A program made the position numbers and the translations under genes. DNA of 64,000 nt from Crossiella equi (GTDB lineage Bacteria > Actinomycetota > Actinomycetes > Mycobacteriales > Pseudonocardiaceae): contig NZ_JAGIOO010000001.1 of NCBI RefSeq assembly GCF_017876755.1, positions 2,666,001-2,730,000 on the forward strand, given 5' to 3'. This document shows, piece by piece, positions 41,834 to 53,749 of this stretch. The notes beneath the pieces are model-generated. The model had not been told where the DNA came from. It saw only the letters and a program-made list of their open reading frames with translations, and did no database searches. Numbering within the stretch: the stretch's first letter is position 1; each line of letters opens with the position of its first letter.

Positions 41834-41849
41834 GTCTCGCCGGCGGGAC
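41834..41849. promoter_or_regulatory. Near-perfect palindrome GTCTCGC-CG-GCGGGAC in the lanA/GNAT divergent promoter region
   Basis: It has one mismatch from the cluster palindrome and lies in the 238-bp region (41757-41994) between precursor and GNAT. It contains CTCGCCGGCG, which from memory resembles the CGCCGGCG core reported for LmbU binding. It lies ~78 bp upstream of the precursor start. A weaker GCTAG/CTAGC inverted repeat occurs at 41791-41810. Confidence 0.5.
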
Positions 41850-41994
41850 GCCGACCGGGGCGCACGAGTCGAATGATAGCCATTGTCGCGGCTGACACCA
41901 GACCCGTCGAGAACTCCTTGACCGGTCCACGCACCGGAATCTAGCTTCGGCCCGGTATCGCCCATCCCTTTTCCCCGCCGAAAGGTGGCCGGAC

Positions 41995-42591
41995 GTGCTG
42001 ACTGCCCATGCCCAAACCCAGCGGATCGCGCTGCGCCCGATCGAGCCCGGCGACGGGACCGCCGTGTACGAGCTGCTGCTGCGCCTCGGCCTGCACAGCC
42101 TGCCACCGCTGGAGACGTTCCTGAGCACCTACGACCGGGGCGCGAACGCGATCTTCCGGATCACCGCGCGGCACAACGGCGAGACGGTCGGCTTCGGCTC
42201 GCTGCAACACCTGGACCCCCACGGGCACATCCAGGTGGGCATCTTCACCGATCCGGACAAAGCGCGCCTGGGCATCGGCGGCGAGGCGATGATGCTGCTG
42301 GTCAACTACGCCTTCGCCACCTGGGAGGAGGTCCGCAAGATCTACTTCCTGACCACGGACGTGCACCTGGAGGCCTTCGGCACCACGCTGGCCCGGGTGC
42401 CGCGCGAGCTGACGCTGCCGGAGCACGTCTACTTCGCGGGCAGGCTGTGGGACCTGCACTGGTACGCGATCTACCGCGAGGAGTGGACGGCGCTCAACGC
42501 CCCGGTGCTGGACCGCCTGGTGCGGGGCCCTGCCGTGCGCACCACGCTGGAACCGGCGGCCGAGCCCGACTCCGCACCCACCCCGGCGTGA
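41995..42591 (+). CDS. GNAT-family acyltransferase of the lanthipeptide operon (GdvG-like role proposed)
   Basis: The 198-residue GNAT has RIALRPIEPGDGTAVYELL at the N-terminus, ETVGFGSLQHLDPHGHIQVGIFTDPDKARLGIGGEAMMLLVNYAFATWEEVRKIYFLTT in the core (the ARLGIGGEAM stretch is the acyl-CoA/pantetheine-binding loop position), and LHWYAIYREEWTAL. Goadvionin and, by genome context, other lipolanthines use a GNAT to join an acyl chain from an ACP to the peptide amino terminus; this gene, coupled by a GTGA overlap to LanD and next to the precursor, fits that role. The inference rests on context, not on a diagnostic residue. Confidence 0.78.
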   Translation: MLTAHAQTQRIALRPIEPGDGTAVYELLLRLGLHSLPPLETFLSTYDRGANAIFRITARHNGETVGFGSLQHLDPHGHIQVGIFTDPDKARLGIGGEAMMLLVNYAFATWEEVRKIYFLTTDVHLEAFGTTLARVPRELTLPEHVYFAGRLWDLHWYAIYREEWTALNAPVLDRLVRGPAVRTTLEPAAEPDSAPTPA

Positions 42592-43178
42592 GGTTCCCGG
42601 TACCGGCGTTCACCGGGCGGCGGCTGCTGTTCGTGGCCTCCGGCGCGGTGACCGCGGTGCAGCTGCCGTTCTGGCTGAACTGGCTGACCACGAGCTACCC
42701 GGACCTGGAGACGCGGGTGGTGCTGACCACGAGCGCGGCGCGGTTCGTGAGCCCGCACGCGGTGGCCCAGCTGACCGGCGCGCCGCCGCTGCCGGACCGC
42801 TGGCCGGAGGACCCGGTCCCGGGCGCCCCGCACGTGGAGCTGGCGCGGTGGTGCGACACGGCGGTGGTCTTCCCGGCCTGCCTGCACTTCCTGTCCCGCC
42901 TGGCCCTGGGCCTGGCCGACACCCCGGCGCTGCTGGCCCTGCACTGCCTGACCGCGCCGATCGGCCTGGCCCCGTCCCTGCCGCCGGGCGCGGACCGGAA
43001 CCCGATCGTGCGGGACAACCTGGCCCGCCTGGCGGACCGGGAGAACGTGGTGGTGGCCCCGACCACCCCGGCCCGCAGCCTGACCACCGGCCACAAGGAC
43101 GCGGCCGGCTCCTGTCCACTGTGGACGCTCCTGGAACTGGTCGAGGCCCGGCGCGGGGACGAGCCGTGTTCGAGCTGA
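42588..43178 (+). CDS. lanD: HFCD-family flavoprotein, LanD-type peptidyl-cysteine decarboxylase
   Basis: The 196-residue flavoprotein has the fold start FTGRRLLFVASGAVTAVQLPFWLNWL, TRVVLTTSAARFVSP, a conserved-histidine-like segment HVELARWCDTAVVFPACLHFLSRLALGLADTPALLALHCL, and VVVAPT. LanD enzymes (EpiD, CypD, MicD) use FMN to decarboxylate a C-terminal peptidyl Cys to an aminoenethiol, needed for AviCys or avionin. The precursor at 41.7 kb ends in Cys, which agrees. The substrate-binding motif is not obvious by eye. It is coupled to the GNAT (GTGA) and overlaps LanKC by 13 bp. Confidence 0.88.
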   Translation: MRFPVPAFTGRRLLFVASGAVTAVQLPFWLNWLTTSYPDLETRVVLTTSAARFVSPHAVAQLTGAPPLPDRWPEDPVPGAPHVELARWCDTAVVFPACLHFLSRLALGLADTPALLALHCLTAPIGLAPSLPPGADRNPIVRDNLARLADRENVVVAPTTPARSLTTGHKDAAGSCPLWTLLELVEARRGDEPCSS

Positions 43179-45646
43179 CCCAGCTGCACTGCTTCGCCGA
43201 CGAGTTCTTCTTCGAGGACGTGAGCCACTGGCGCGAGGGACCGGACTTCCTGGGCGAGCGCGAGCCACCACCGGGCTGGACGCGCACCCACCGCCGGACC
43301 TGGACGATCCTGCACCCGCCCCGGCCGGAGCTGCCGGACCAGGGCTGGAAGGTGCACGTCTCCGGCACCCCGGCGAACGCGGCCAGGCTGTGCACAGCGG
43401 TGTGGGACCACTGCACCGCCAGGGGAATCGCCTTCAAACACCTGCGCGACCACAGGATCCTGCTGGCGGTGAACGCGAAGTACGCCCCCCGGTCGGGCAG
43501 CGGCAAGCTCCTGACGATCTACCCTCGCGATGAGGCCGAGCTGACGACCGTCCTCACCGGACTGTCCACAGTGCTCGACGGCGAGCCGGGCCCGCGCATC
43601 CTCAGCGACCTGCGCTACCGCGAGGGTCCGCTGCACGTGCGCTACGGCGCGTTCCGCACGATGACCTGTGTCGACGAACGCGGGGACTGGGTACGCGCGC
43701 TGCGCCGCCCGGACGGCGCACTGGTACCCGACCCCCGCGTTCCGGCCTTCCGCCCGCCTGCCTGGGTCCAGCTCCCCGCCGTCCTGCGCACCGACCGCCA
43801 GCCGCGGCCGTTCCCGTACCGCGTGGACCGGGCCCTGCACTTCTCCAACGCGGGCGGCATCTACCTGGCCACCCGCACCGCCGACGGCCGCCAGGTGGTC
43901 CTGAAGGAGGCCCGCCCGCACACCGCGGTGGACGAGAACGGCGAGGACGCGCCCACCCGCCAGTCCCGCGAGGCCGACGCCCTGCACCGCCTGTCGGGCC
44001 TCCCGGGTGTCCCGGAACCGCTGGACCGGTTCACCGCCGACGGCCACCACTTCCTGGTGCAGTCGGTCGTCCCGGGTGAGCCCCTGCACGTGTGGTTCGG
44101 CATCCACCACCCGTGGGTCACCACCCCCGACCCGACCCGCGAGGCCGTCGCGGCCTACACCGCCCGCGCGCTGCGTGTCCTGGACCGCCTGTCCACCCTG
44201 CTGGCCGCGATCCACGCCCGGGGCCTGGTCTTCGGCGACCTGCACCTGGGCAACATCATGATCGCCCCGGACGACTCGGTGGGCCTGGTCGACTTCGAGC
44301 TCGCCTTCCCGACCACGGCCACGACCTGGCGCCCGGGCCTGCGCGCGACGGGCTTCGGCCGCCGGGACCTGACCGGCCTGGCGGTGGACCGCTACGCCTT
44401 CGCCGCGGTCCAGCTGGGCACCTTCCTGAGCTACGGCCGCCTGATCGCCCTGGACCCGCACAAGGTGGCGGAGTTCGTCCGCATCATCGGAGACAACTTC
44501 CCGGTACCGGCAAGTTGGCTGCAATCGGTCTCCCATGACTTGACGCCCATCACCACCGCCCCGGCACACCGTCCCCCGCTCTCACCGCGCACGATCGCGA
44601 ACGGCATCGTGGCCATGGCGCAGCCGTACCGTGAAGACCGCATATTCCCGGGTGATGTGGAGCAGTTCGCCCCCGGTGGCGGAGGCCTGACCCTGGCCCA
44701 CGGCGCGGCGGGCGTGCTCTGGGCCCTGTCGGTCACGGGCCACGGCCGCCACCCGGCCCACGAACGGTGGCTGCGCGCCGCGGCGACCCGCCTGCGCCAC
44801 CCGAACCCGGGCTTCTACAACGGCATCGCGGGCGTGGCCTACGCCCTGCACCACCTGGGCCACCGAACCGAGGCCGCGACCCTGCTGGACCGCCACCTGG
44901 CCGAGGTCCCCGAACGCCTGAACCACTCCCTGTTCAGCGGCCTGGCGGGCATCGGCGCGACCCTGCTGCACTTCGGCGACCAGCCGCGAGCGCTGAACCT
45001 GGCCGACAACCTGCTGTCCAGGCCCCCGGACGGCCACCGGGGCGCGGGCCTGATGCACGGCTGGTCGGGCGTGGCACTGTTCCTGCTGCGCCTGTTCGAC
45101 CACACCGCCGACCCGGCCCTCCTGGACGCGGCCACGACCTGCCTGCACCGGGACCTGGACCAGTGTGTGTCCACTTCGGACGGTACCCTGATGGTCGAGG
45201 AGAAGGGCGTGCGCACGATGCCCTACCTGGACGTGGGCAGCGCGGGCATCGCCCTGGTCGCCGACGAGCTGCTGGCCCACCGCCCAGACGACCGCACCGC
45301 GACCGCGCTCCCCCTGCTGCTGCGCGCCTCCTGCCGCCGCTTCTCCTTCCAGGCCAACCTCTTCCAGGGCTTCGCGGGCCACCTGGCGACCCTGGCCCGC
45401 CTGAGCCCACGCCACGACCACTCTCCGACCCTGCGCCGCCACCTGACCGAGCTCCCCTGGCACGCCCTGACATACCGAGGCCACCCCACCTTCGCGGGCA
45501 CCCAGGGCGTCCGCCTGTCCACCGACCTGGCAACGGGCGCGGCGGGCGTCCTGCTGGCCACGGCCACCGCCACCCACCCGAACGCCCCCTTCCTCCCCTA
45601 CTTCTCCCCCCGCCCAACCCCCCTCCCGCATTGGCCCTTCCCGTAG
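43166..45646 (+). CDS. lanKC: Class III lanthipeptide synthetase (lyase-kinase-cyclase)
   Basis: The 826-residue enzyme has three domains. Residues ~1-220 are the lyase part (starts FELTQLHCFADEFFFEDVSHW). Residues ~225-480 are a Ser/Thr kinase-like part: VVLKEARP (ATP lysine), HARGLVFGDLHLGN with the catalytic Asp near 358, and LVDFE near 376. Residues ~500-826 are the LanC-like cyclase with seven glycine motifs (HGAAG, NGIAG, SGLAG, HGWSG, VGSAG, QGFAG, TGAAG) and no evident zinc triad, as is usual in class III. It phosphorylates and eliminates Ser residues and forms the labionin/avionin ring. The last residues (HWPFP-stop) are encoded by a degenerate unit of the 22-bp repeat. Confidence 0.95.
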   Translation: MFELTQLHCFADEFFFEDVSHWREGPDFLGEREPPPGWTRTHRRTWTILHPPRPELPDQGWKVHVSGTPANAARLCTAVWDHCTARGIAFKHLRDHRILLAVNAKYAPRSGSGKLLTIYPRDEAELTTVLTGLSTVLDGEPGPRILSDLRYREGPLHVRYGAFRTMTCVDERGDWVRALRRPDGALVPDPRVPAFRPPAWVQLPAVLRTDRQPRPFPYRVDRALHFSNAGGIYLATRTADGRQVVLKEARPHTAVDENGEDAPTRQSREADALHRLSGLPGVPEPLDRFTADGHHFLVQSVVPGEPLHVWFGIHHPWVTTPDPTREAVAAYTARALRVLDRLSTLLAAIHARGLVFGDLHLGNIMIAPDDSVGLVDFELAFPTTATTWRPGLRATGFGRRDLTGLAVDRYAFAAVQLGTFLSYGRLIALDPHKVAEFVRIIGDNFPVPASWLQSVSHDLTPITTAPAHRPPLSPRTIANGIVAMAQPYREDRIFPGDVEQFAPGGGGLTLAHGAAGVLWALSVTGHGRHPAHERWLRAAATRLRHPNPGFYNGIAGVAYALHHLGHRTEAATLLDRHLAEVPERLNHSLFSGLAGIGATLLHFGDQPRALNLADNLLSRPPDGHRGAGLMHGWSGVALFLLRLFDHTADPALLDAATTCLHRDLDQCVSTSDGTLMVEEKGVRTMPYLDVGSAGIALVADELLAHRPDDRTATALPLLLRASCRRFSFQANLFQGFAGHLATLARLSPRHDHSPTLRRHLTELPWHALTYRGHPTFAGTQGVRLSTDLATGAAGVLLATATATHPNAPFLPYFSPRPTPLPHWPFP

Positions 45647-45745
45647 GCCGTGTTGGCCACCCCCGCACACCGTGTTGGCCGTATCCGTACCTCGTGTTGG
45701 CCGGTCCCGCACACCGTGTTGGCCGCATCCGCAGACCGTGTGGGC
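45627..45745. repeat. 22-bp-period CGTGTTGGC repeat array at the LanKC 3' end
   Basis: Cores start at 45627 (CGCATTGGC, degenerate), 45649, 45671, 45693, 45715 and 45737 (CGTGTGGGC), all exactly 22 nt apart and in the same orientation. The 13-nt inserts vary (CACCCCCGCACAC, CGTATCCGTACCT, CGGTCCCGCACAC, CGCATCCGCAGAC). The first unit supplies the LanKC stop codon. The array is followed by a strong hairpin at 45767. Confidence 0.9.
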
Positions 45746-45766
45746 CGGTCCGGTCCAGACGACGAA

Positions 45767-45808
45767 GCGGGGCCGGGGGTGCCTCCGAAGTGGCACCCCC
45801 GGCCCCGC
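45767..45808. terminator. Strong 17-bp terminator hairpin between LanKC and the IS/dnaE
   Basis: The perfect 17-bp stem 45767-45783 with 45792-45808 (arm GCGGGGCCGGGGGTGCC) closes an 8-nt loop. It probably once served both LanKC (plus) and dnaE (minus); the insertion sequence now separates it from dnaE by ~1 kb. Confidence 0.88.
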
Positions 45809-45841
45809 TCCTGGGCCGTCCCGCGGAACCCGCGGCGTCTA

Positions 45842-46773
45842 GAGCCTGTCCTGTAAGTCATCGGAGCCAGAGCGTGATGGCGGCGATGGTGAGTTCGGCC
45901 TGGTAGTAGGCGGCCCGCTTGGCATAGCGGGTGGCAAGGTCGCGGAACTGTTTGAGCCGGTTGAAGCAGCGTTCGACCACGTTGCGCTGCTTGTAGAGCT
46001 CGACGTCGAAGGCTGGTGGCCGCCCGCCGCGTGCACCCTTGGCCGCGCGCTGAGCGATCTGGTCGGTGCGTTCCGGGCTGACGAAAGTGATCCCTCGCCG
46101 TCGCAACGCCTTCCTGGTCGAGGGGTGCGAGTAGGCCTTGTCCGCGATCACGGCATCCGGTCGTGATCGCGGACGGCCCGGCCCGTCGCGCCGGATGCGG
46201 ATACCGTCGAGCAGGGGCAGGAGCTGTGGGTTGTCCCCGGCCTGCCCGGCGGTGAGCAGCACCCGCATCGGCAGACCACGCCCGTCCACCGCGAGGTGGA
46301 TCTTGGTGCTCAGTCCTCCACGGGAGCGGCCGAGTCCTTCCCCCTCGACCGCGAGGGCTTCGACTTCGGGGCCGCAGCCCCCTTTTTCCGGGCTCCGGCC
46401 GAGTGCTGATGGGCCCGCACCACGCTGGAGTCCACGCTGACCACCCACTCCAGAGCGCCGACGGAGTCGTCCTTGACGATCACCTCGTCCAGGATCCGCG
46501 CCCAGGTGCCGTCCTTGGTCCACAACCGCAGCCGTTCATGCGCGGTCTTCCACGGCCCATACCGCTCAGGCAGGTCACGCCAGGGCGCGCCGGTACGCAG
46601 CTTCCACAGGATCGCGTTGATCACCTGCCGGTGATCACGCCACCGCCGCCCACCACTGGCCACTGGAGGCAGCAACGGCTCGATCACCGCCCACGCCCGA
46701 TCCGTCAACTCACCGCGACCCACCACGACACACAAATACCAGACGCCCAGATCAACGACTTACAGGACAGGCT

Positions 46774-46774
<1 letters not shown>
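45842..46774 (-). mobile_element. IS5-family insertion sequence (IS427-like, TA target duplication)
   Basis: The 933-bp element has perfect 18-bp terminal inverted repeats GAGCCTGTCCTGTAAGTC (45842-45859 and 46757-46774). It is flanked by TA on both sides (45840-45841, 46775-46776) within a CTAG target. It encodes a two-frame transposase on the minus strand. The right end abuts the last base of the dnaE stop codon. The intact ends and open frames suggest a recent insertion. Confidence 0.93.
45858..46735 (-). CDS. IS5-family DDE transposase, two overlapping frames joined by frameshift
   Basis: Frame A (46735 to 46310, 141 residues) starts GRGELTDRAWAVIEPLLPP and has WRDHRQVINAILWKLRTGAPWRDLPERYGPW and VDSSVVRAHQHSAGARKKG, with the first catalytic Asp in VDSS. 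Frame B (open from 46523, useful from about 46388 to 45858) has LGRSRGGLSTKIHLAVDG, VIADKAYSHPSTRK with the second Asp, and NVVERCFNRLKQFR with the catalytic Glu. The slippery GGAAAAAGGGGG at about 46380-46390 (minus strand) is the likely programmed frameshift site. The stop codon lies in the left terminal repeat. Confidence 0.9.
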
Positions 46775-50319
<3,545 letters not shown>

Positions 50320-50468
50320 CGGTGGAAACCTCCCAGGATCGCACGGCGGGCCCCCGCGCAGCGCCGGAGACAGAACCTATCAAGAGATGGTCCTCCCTGT
50401 CGCAGCCGAGGTGCGGGAGCGACACGATCCCCTTTGGTGTCAACGATTTCAGCGTGCCCGAGCTGCGG

Positions 50469-51683
50469 CTACACCTTCGTCAGCAGGGCGATGCACTCCA
50501 TGTGGTGGGTCATCGGGAACGCGTCGAAGGCACGCAGCCGGTCCAGCCGGTAACCGTGCGTGGCGAACAGCCCGACGTCCCTCGCCAGGGCCGCCGGATC
50601 GCAGGCGATGTGCACCACCCGTGACGGACCGGCGGCGGCGACCGCGGCCACCACCTCCTTGCCCGCGCCCTTGCGGGGCGGGTCCAGCACGACCACGTCC
50701 GGGCGTTCGGCGGCGACCTCGGCGGAGGCCAGCACGCGTTCCACCCGGCCCACCCGCAGGCGGACCTGGGGCAGGTCGACCAGGTTGGCGGTGCCGTCCT
50801 GGATGGCCTGGCGGGAGGACTCCACGACCAGGACCGAGCCCTGGGGGCCGACCTGGCGGGCCAGCACCGAGCCGAACAGGCCCACGCCGCCGTACAGGTC
50901 CCAGGCCACGCCGCCCGCCGGGGCCTGCGCCCACTCGTCCACGACCCGCGCGAACGTCGGGGCCGCCGCCGGGTGCACCTGCCAGAAGCCGTGCGCGTCC
51001 AGGCGCCAGGCCCGGCCCGCCGCGTGCTCGACCGCCACGCCGTCGCCCCGGTGGCGGCGGGCCGGGCGGTCCTTGCGCACCTCGCTGACGTGCACCTGGC
51101 CCGCGCCGTCCCTGGTGACCTCGAGCTCCGTGCCCGGCCGCCAGCCCCGGTCGAGGACGCCGTCCAGGGCGCCCGGGACCGAGATCGGGCAGTCGGCCAG
51201 GGGCAGCACCCGGTGGCTGCGGTGGGCCCGCAGCCCGGCCTTGCCGCTCTTGCCCACCGCCAGGCGGACCCGGGTGCGCCAGCCCAGCGGACCGCCCGGC
51301 AGCTCCTCGACGGTGACCGGCCAGGTCAGGCCCGCGATGCGCTGCAGCTGCTCCTGGACCACCGCGGCCTTCAGCTCGCGCTGGGCTCGCGGCGCGGCGT
51401 GCTGCCAGTCGCAGCCCCCGCACTGCCCCGGCGCCGCCAGCGGGCACGGCGGCTCGACCCGGGCGGGCGCCGCCACCAGGACCTCGACCGCGTCCGCGCG
51501 GCAGAACGAGCCGCCGTTGTCCTCGGTGACCTCGACCACCACGTGCTCACCCGGCAGGGCGTGGCGGACGAACAGCACCCGGCCCTCGTGCCGCGCCACG
51601 CAGTGGCCGCCGTGGGCCACCGGGCCCACCTCGACGGTCAGGCGGCGTCCGGTCCAGTCCAGGCGTTGTTCGGCCTGTGTCAC
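50469..51683 (-). CDS. TRAM-domain class I SAM-dependent RNA methyltransferase (TrmA/RlmD family)
   Basis: The 404-residue enzyme starts with a TRAM RNA-binding domain (TGRRLTVEVGPVAHGGHCVARHEGRVLFVRHALPGE), followed by Cys residues in CPLAAPGQCGGCDWQ that fit the iron-sulfur site of RlmD-type enzymes. The methyltransferase domain has VAWDLYGGVGLFGSVLA, VVLDPPRKGAGK and the catalytic region RVVHIACDPAALARDVGLF, whose CDP Cys is the uracil nucleophile. It would make 5-methyluridine in rRNA or tRNA. It is equivalent by position to M. tuberculosis Rv2689c and overlaps the permease stop by 4 bp. Confidence 0.92.
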   Translation of the reverse strand: MTQAEQRLDWTGRRLTVEVGPVAHGGHCVARHEGRVLFVRHALPGEHVVVEVTEDNGGSFCRADAVEVLVAAPARVEPPCPLAAPGQCGGCDWQHAAPRAQRELKAAVVQEQLQRIAGLTWPVTVEELPGGPLGWRTRVRLAVGKSGKAGLRAHRSHRVLPLADCPISVPGALDGVLDRGWRPGTELEVTRDGAGQVHVSEVRKDRPARRHRGDGVAVEHAAGRAWRLDAHGFWQVHPAAAPTFARVVDEWAQAPAGGVAWDLYGGVGLFGSVLARQVGPQGSVLVVESSRQAIQDGTANLVDLPQVRLRVGRVERVLASAEVAAERPDVVVLDPPRKGAGKEVVAAVAAAGPSRVVHIACDPAALARDVGLFATHGYRLDRLRAFDAFPMTHHMECIALLTKV

Positions 51684-53749
51684 GGGGTGCTCTTCTCCTT
51701 CTTGTTCTTCTGCTCCGCCTTGCGGCGGCGTTCCTCGGCGGCCTTGGCCGCGGCCGCCACCGGGTCGAAGCCGCGCCGGATCGAACCGGGCGCCACGACC
51801 GGGGCCTCCTTGCGGCGGCGCTCCGAGGAGATCAGCTGCCACGGCACCGACACCACCATGACGCCCTGCTGGAACAGCAGCCGCCCCTTCAGGCGCAGCG
51901 CGCTCTGGTTGTGCAGGAAGTGCTCCCACCAGCGGCCGACCACGTACTCCGGGATGAACACGGTGACCACGTCGCGCGGGTTGCTGCTGCGGATGCGCTT
52001 GACGTAGTCCAGCACCGGCTTGGTGATCTCGCGGTACGGGGACTCCACGACCTTCAGCGGCACCGGCAGGTCCTGCCGCTCCCACTCGGTGACCAGGCGC
52101 CGGGTGTCCGCGTCGTCGACGTTGACCGTGACCGCCTCCAGCACGTCCGGGCGGGTGGCCCGGGCGTAGCTGATCGCGCGCATGGTCGGCATGTGCAGCT
52201 TGGACACCAGCACGACCGCGTGGTTGCGGGCGGGCAGCGTGTGCGTGCCCTCGGCCTCGGCCGCCTCCAGCTCCTGCGCCACGTGGTCGTAGTGCCGCCG
52301 GATGCCGGTCATCAGCACGAACACCGCGCCCATGGCCGCGATCGCCACCCAGGCGCCGAGGGTGAACTTGGTGATCAGCACGACGATCAGCACCACACCG
52401 GTCATGACCATGCCGAACCCGCTGATCAGGCGCGAGCGCTTGAGCCTGCTGACCGCGGCCGGGTCCTGCTCGCCGCGCAGCAGCTTGTTCCAGTGCCGGA
52501 CCATCCCGGCCTGGCTGAGCGTGAAGGAGACGAACACGCCGACCGTGTACAGCGGGATCAGCCGGGAGACCTCGGCCTCGTACAGGATGACCAGCAGGAT
52601 CGCGAACCCGGCGAGGAAGACGATGCCGTTGGAGAAGGCCAGCCGGTCGCCGCGGGTGTGCAGCTGGCGCGGCAGGTAGCGGTCCTGGGCCAGGATCGAG
52701 CCGAGCACCGGGAAGCCGTTGAACGCGGTGTTGGCCGCGAGCACGAGGATCAGCGCGGTGACCGCGGCGATGAAGAAGGCGCCGACCGGGAAGCCGTCGA
52801 AGACCGCGTTGGCGATCTGCACGACCATGGTCTTCTGGTGGTACCCGGCGGGGGTGCCGCTGAGCTGCGTCTCCGGGTGCTCGGCGATCTTGACCCCGGT
52901 CAGCTGGGCCAGCATCACCAGGCCCATCAGCATGACCACCGCGATCAGGCCCATCATCAGCAGCGTGGTGGCCGCGTTGCGGGACTTCGGCTTGCGGAAG
53001 GCGGGCACGCCGTTGCTGATGGCCTCCACGCCGGTCAGCGCCGCGCAGCCCTGGGTGAACGAGCGGAGCACCACCATCGCCAGCACCAGGCCCATCAGCT
53101 GGTCCTGCTCGGCGTGCAGCTCGAAGCCAGCGCTCTCCGCGCGCATCTCGTCACCGAGCACGAACCCGCGCACCAGGCCGTAGAGGATCATCGCGATCAT
53201 GCCGATCATGAACGCGTAGGTCGGCACGGCGAAGGCGCTGCCGGACTCGCGGATGCCGCGCAGGTTGACCGCGGTGAGCAGCACGATCGCGGTGACCGCG
53301 AAGATCACCTTGTGCTCGGCCACGAACGGGATGAGCGAGCCGATGTTGGCCATCGCCGAGGAGATGGACACCGCGACGGTGAGGATGTAGTCGACCAGCA
53401 GGGCGCTGCCCACGGTCAGCCCGCCGTAGCGGCCCAGGTTCGCGTTCGCGATCTCGTAGTCGCCGCCGCCGGAGGGGTAGGCGTGCACGTTCTGCCGGTA
53501 GCTGAAGACCACGGTCAGCATGACCACGGCCACCGCGACCCCGATCCACGGCGCGAAGACGTAGCCCGAGATGCCCGCCAACGACAGGACCAGGAAGATC
53601 TCCTCCGGCGCGTAGGCCACCGACGACAGCGCGTCGGAGGCGAACACCGGCAGCGCGATGCGCTTCGGGAGCAGCGTGTGGGAGAGCCGGTCACTGCGGA
53701 ACGGCCGCCCCACCAGGAGGCGTTTGGCCGCGGTGGCGAACTTGGACAC
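51680..53749 (-). CDS. APC-superfamily permease, KimA-like potassium importer
   Basis: The 689-residue protein has about 12 membrane helices and a C-terminal cytoplasmic USP-like domain. Segments FASDALSSVAYAPEEI, AYPSGGGDYEIA, GSALLVDYILTVAVSISS, GCAALTGVEAISNGVPAFRKPKSRNAATTLLMMG, VLAANTAFNGFPVLGSILAQDRYLPRQL and LIPLYTVGVFVSFTLSQAGM agree closely with Bacillus KimA (YdaO) as I remember it, a high-affinity K+ importer inhibited by cyclic di-AMP. Divergent TrkA-type regulators (ceoB/ceoC) next door strengthen a potassium role. A charged tail (RRRKAEQKNKKEKS) ends the protein. Confidence 0.85.
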   Translation of the reverse strand: MSKFATAAKRLLVGRPFRSDRLSHTLLPKRIALPVFASDALSSVAYAPEEIFLVLSLAGISGYVFAPWIGVAVAVVMLTVVFSYRQNVHAYPSGGGDYEIANANLGRYGGLTVGSALLVDYILTVAVSISSAMANIGSLIPFVAEHKVIFAVTAIVLLTAVNLRGIRESGSAFAVPTYAFMIGMIAMILYGLVRGFVLGDEMRAESAGFELHAEQDQLMGLVLAMVVLRSFTQGCAALTGVEAISNGVPAFRKPKSRNAATTLLMMGLIAVVMLMGLVMLAQLTGVKIAEHPETQLSGTPAGYHQKTMVVQIANAVFDGFPVGAFFIAAVTALILVLAANTAFNGFPVLGSILAQDRYLPRQLHTRGDRLAFSNGIVFLAGFAILLVILYEAEVSRLIPLYTVGVFVSFTLSQAGMVRHWNKLLRGEQDPAAVSRLKRSRLISGFGMVMTGVVLIVVLITKFTLGAWVAIAAMGAVFVLMTGIRRHYDHVAQELEAAEAEGTHTLPARNHAVVLVSKLHMPTMRAISYARATRPDVLEAVTVNVDDADTRRLVTEWERQDLPVPLKVVESPYREITKPVLDYVKRIRSSNPRDVVTVFIPEYVVGRWWEHFLHNQSALRLKGRLLFQQGVMVVSVPWQLISSERRRKEAPVVAPGSIRRGFDPVAAAAKAAEERRRKAEQKNKKEKSTP

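Noticed and set aside
41757-41994. A second lanthipeptide precursor in the divergent region.
   Set aside because: No other short frame with a Shine-Dalgarno, an LxLQ leader box and a Ser/Cys-rich end was found.
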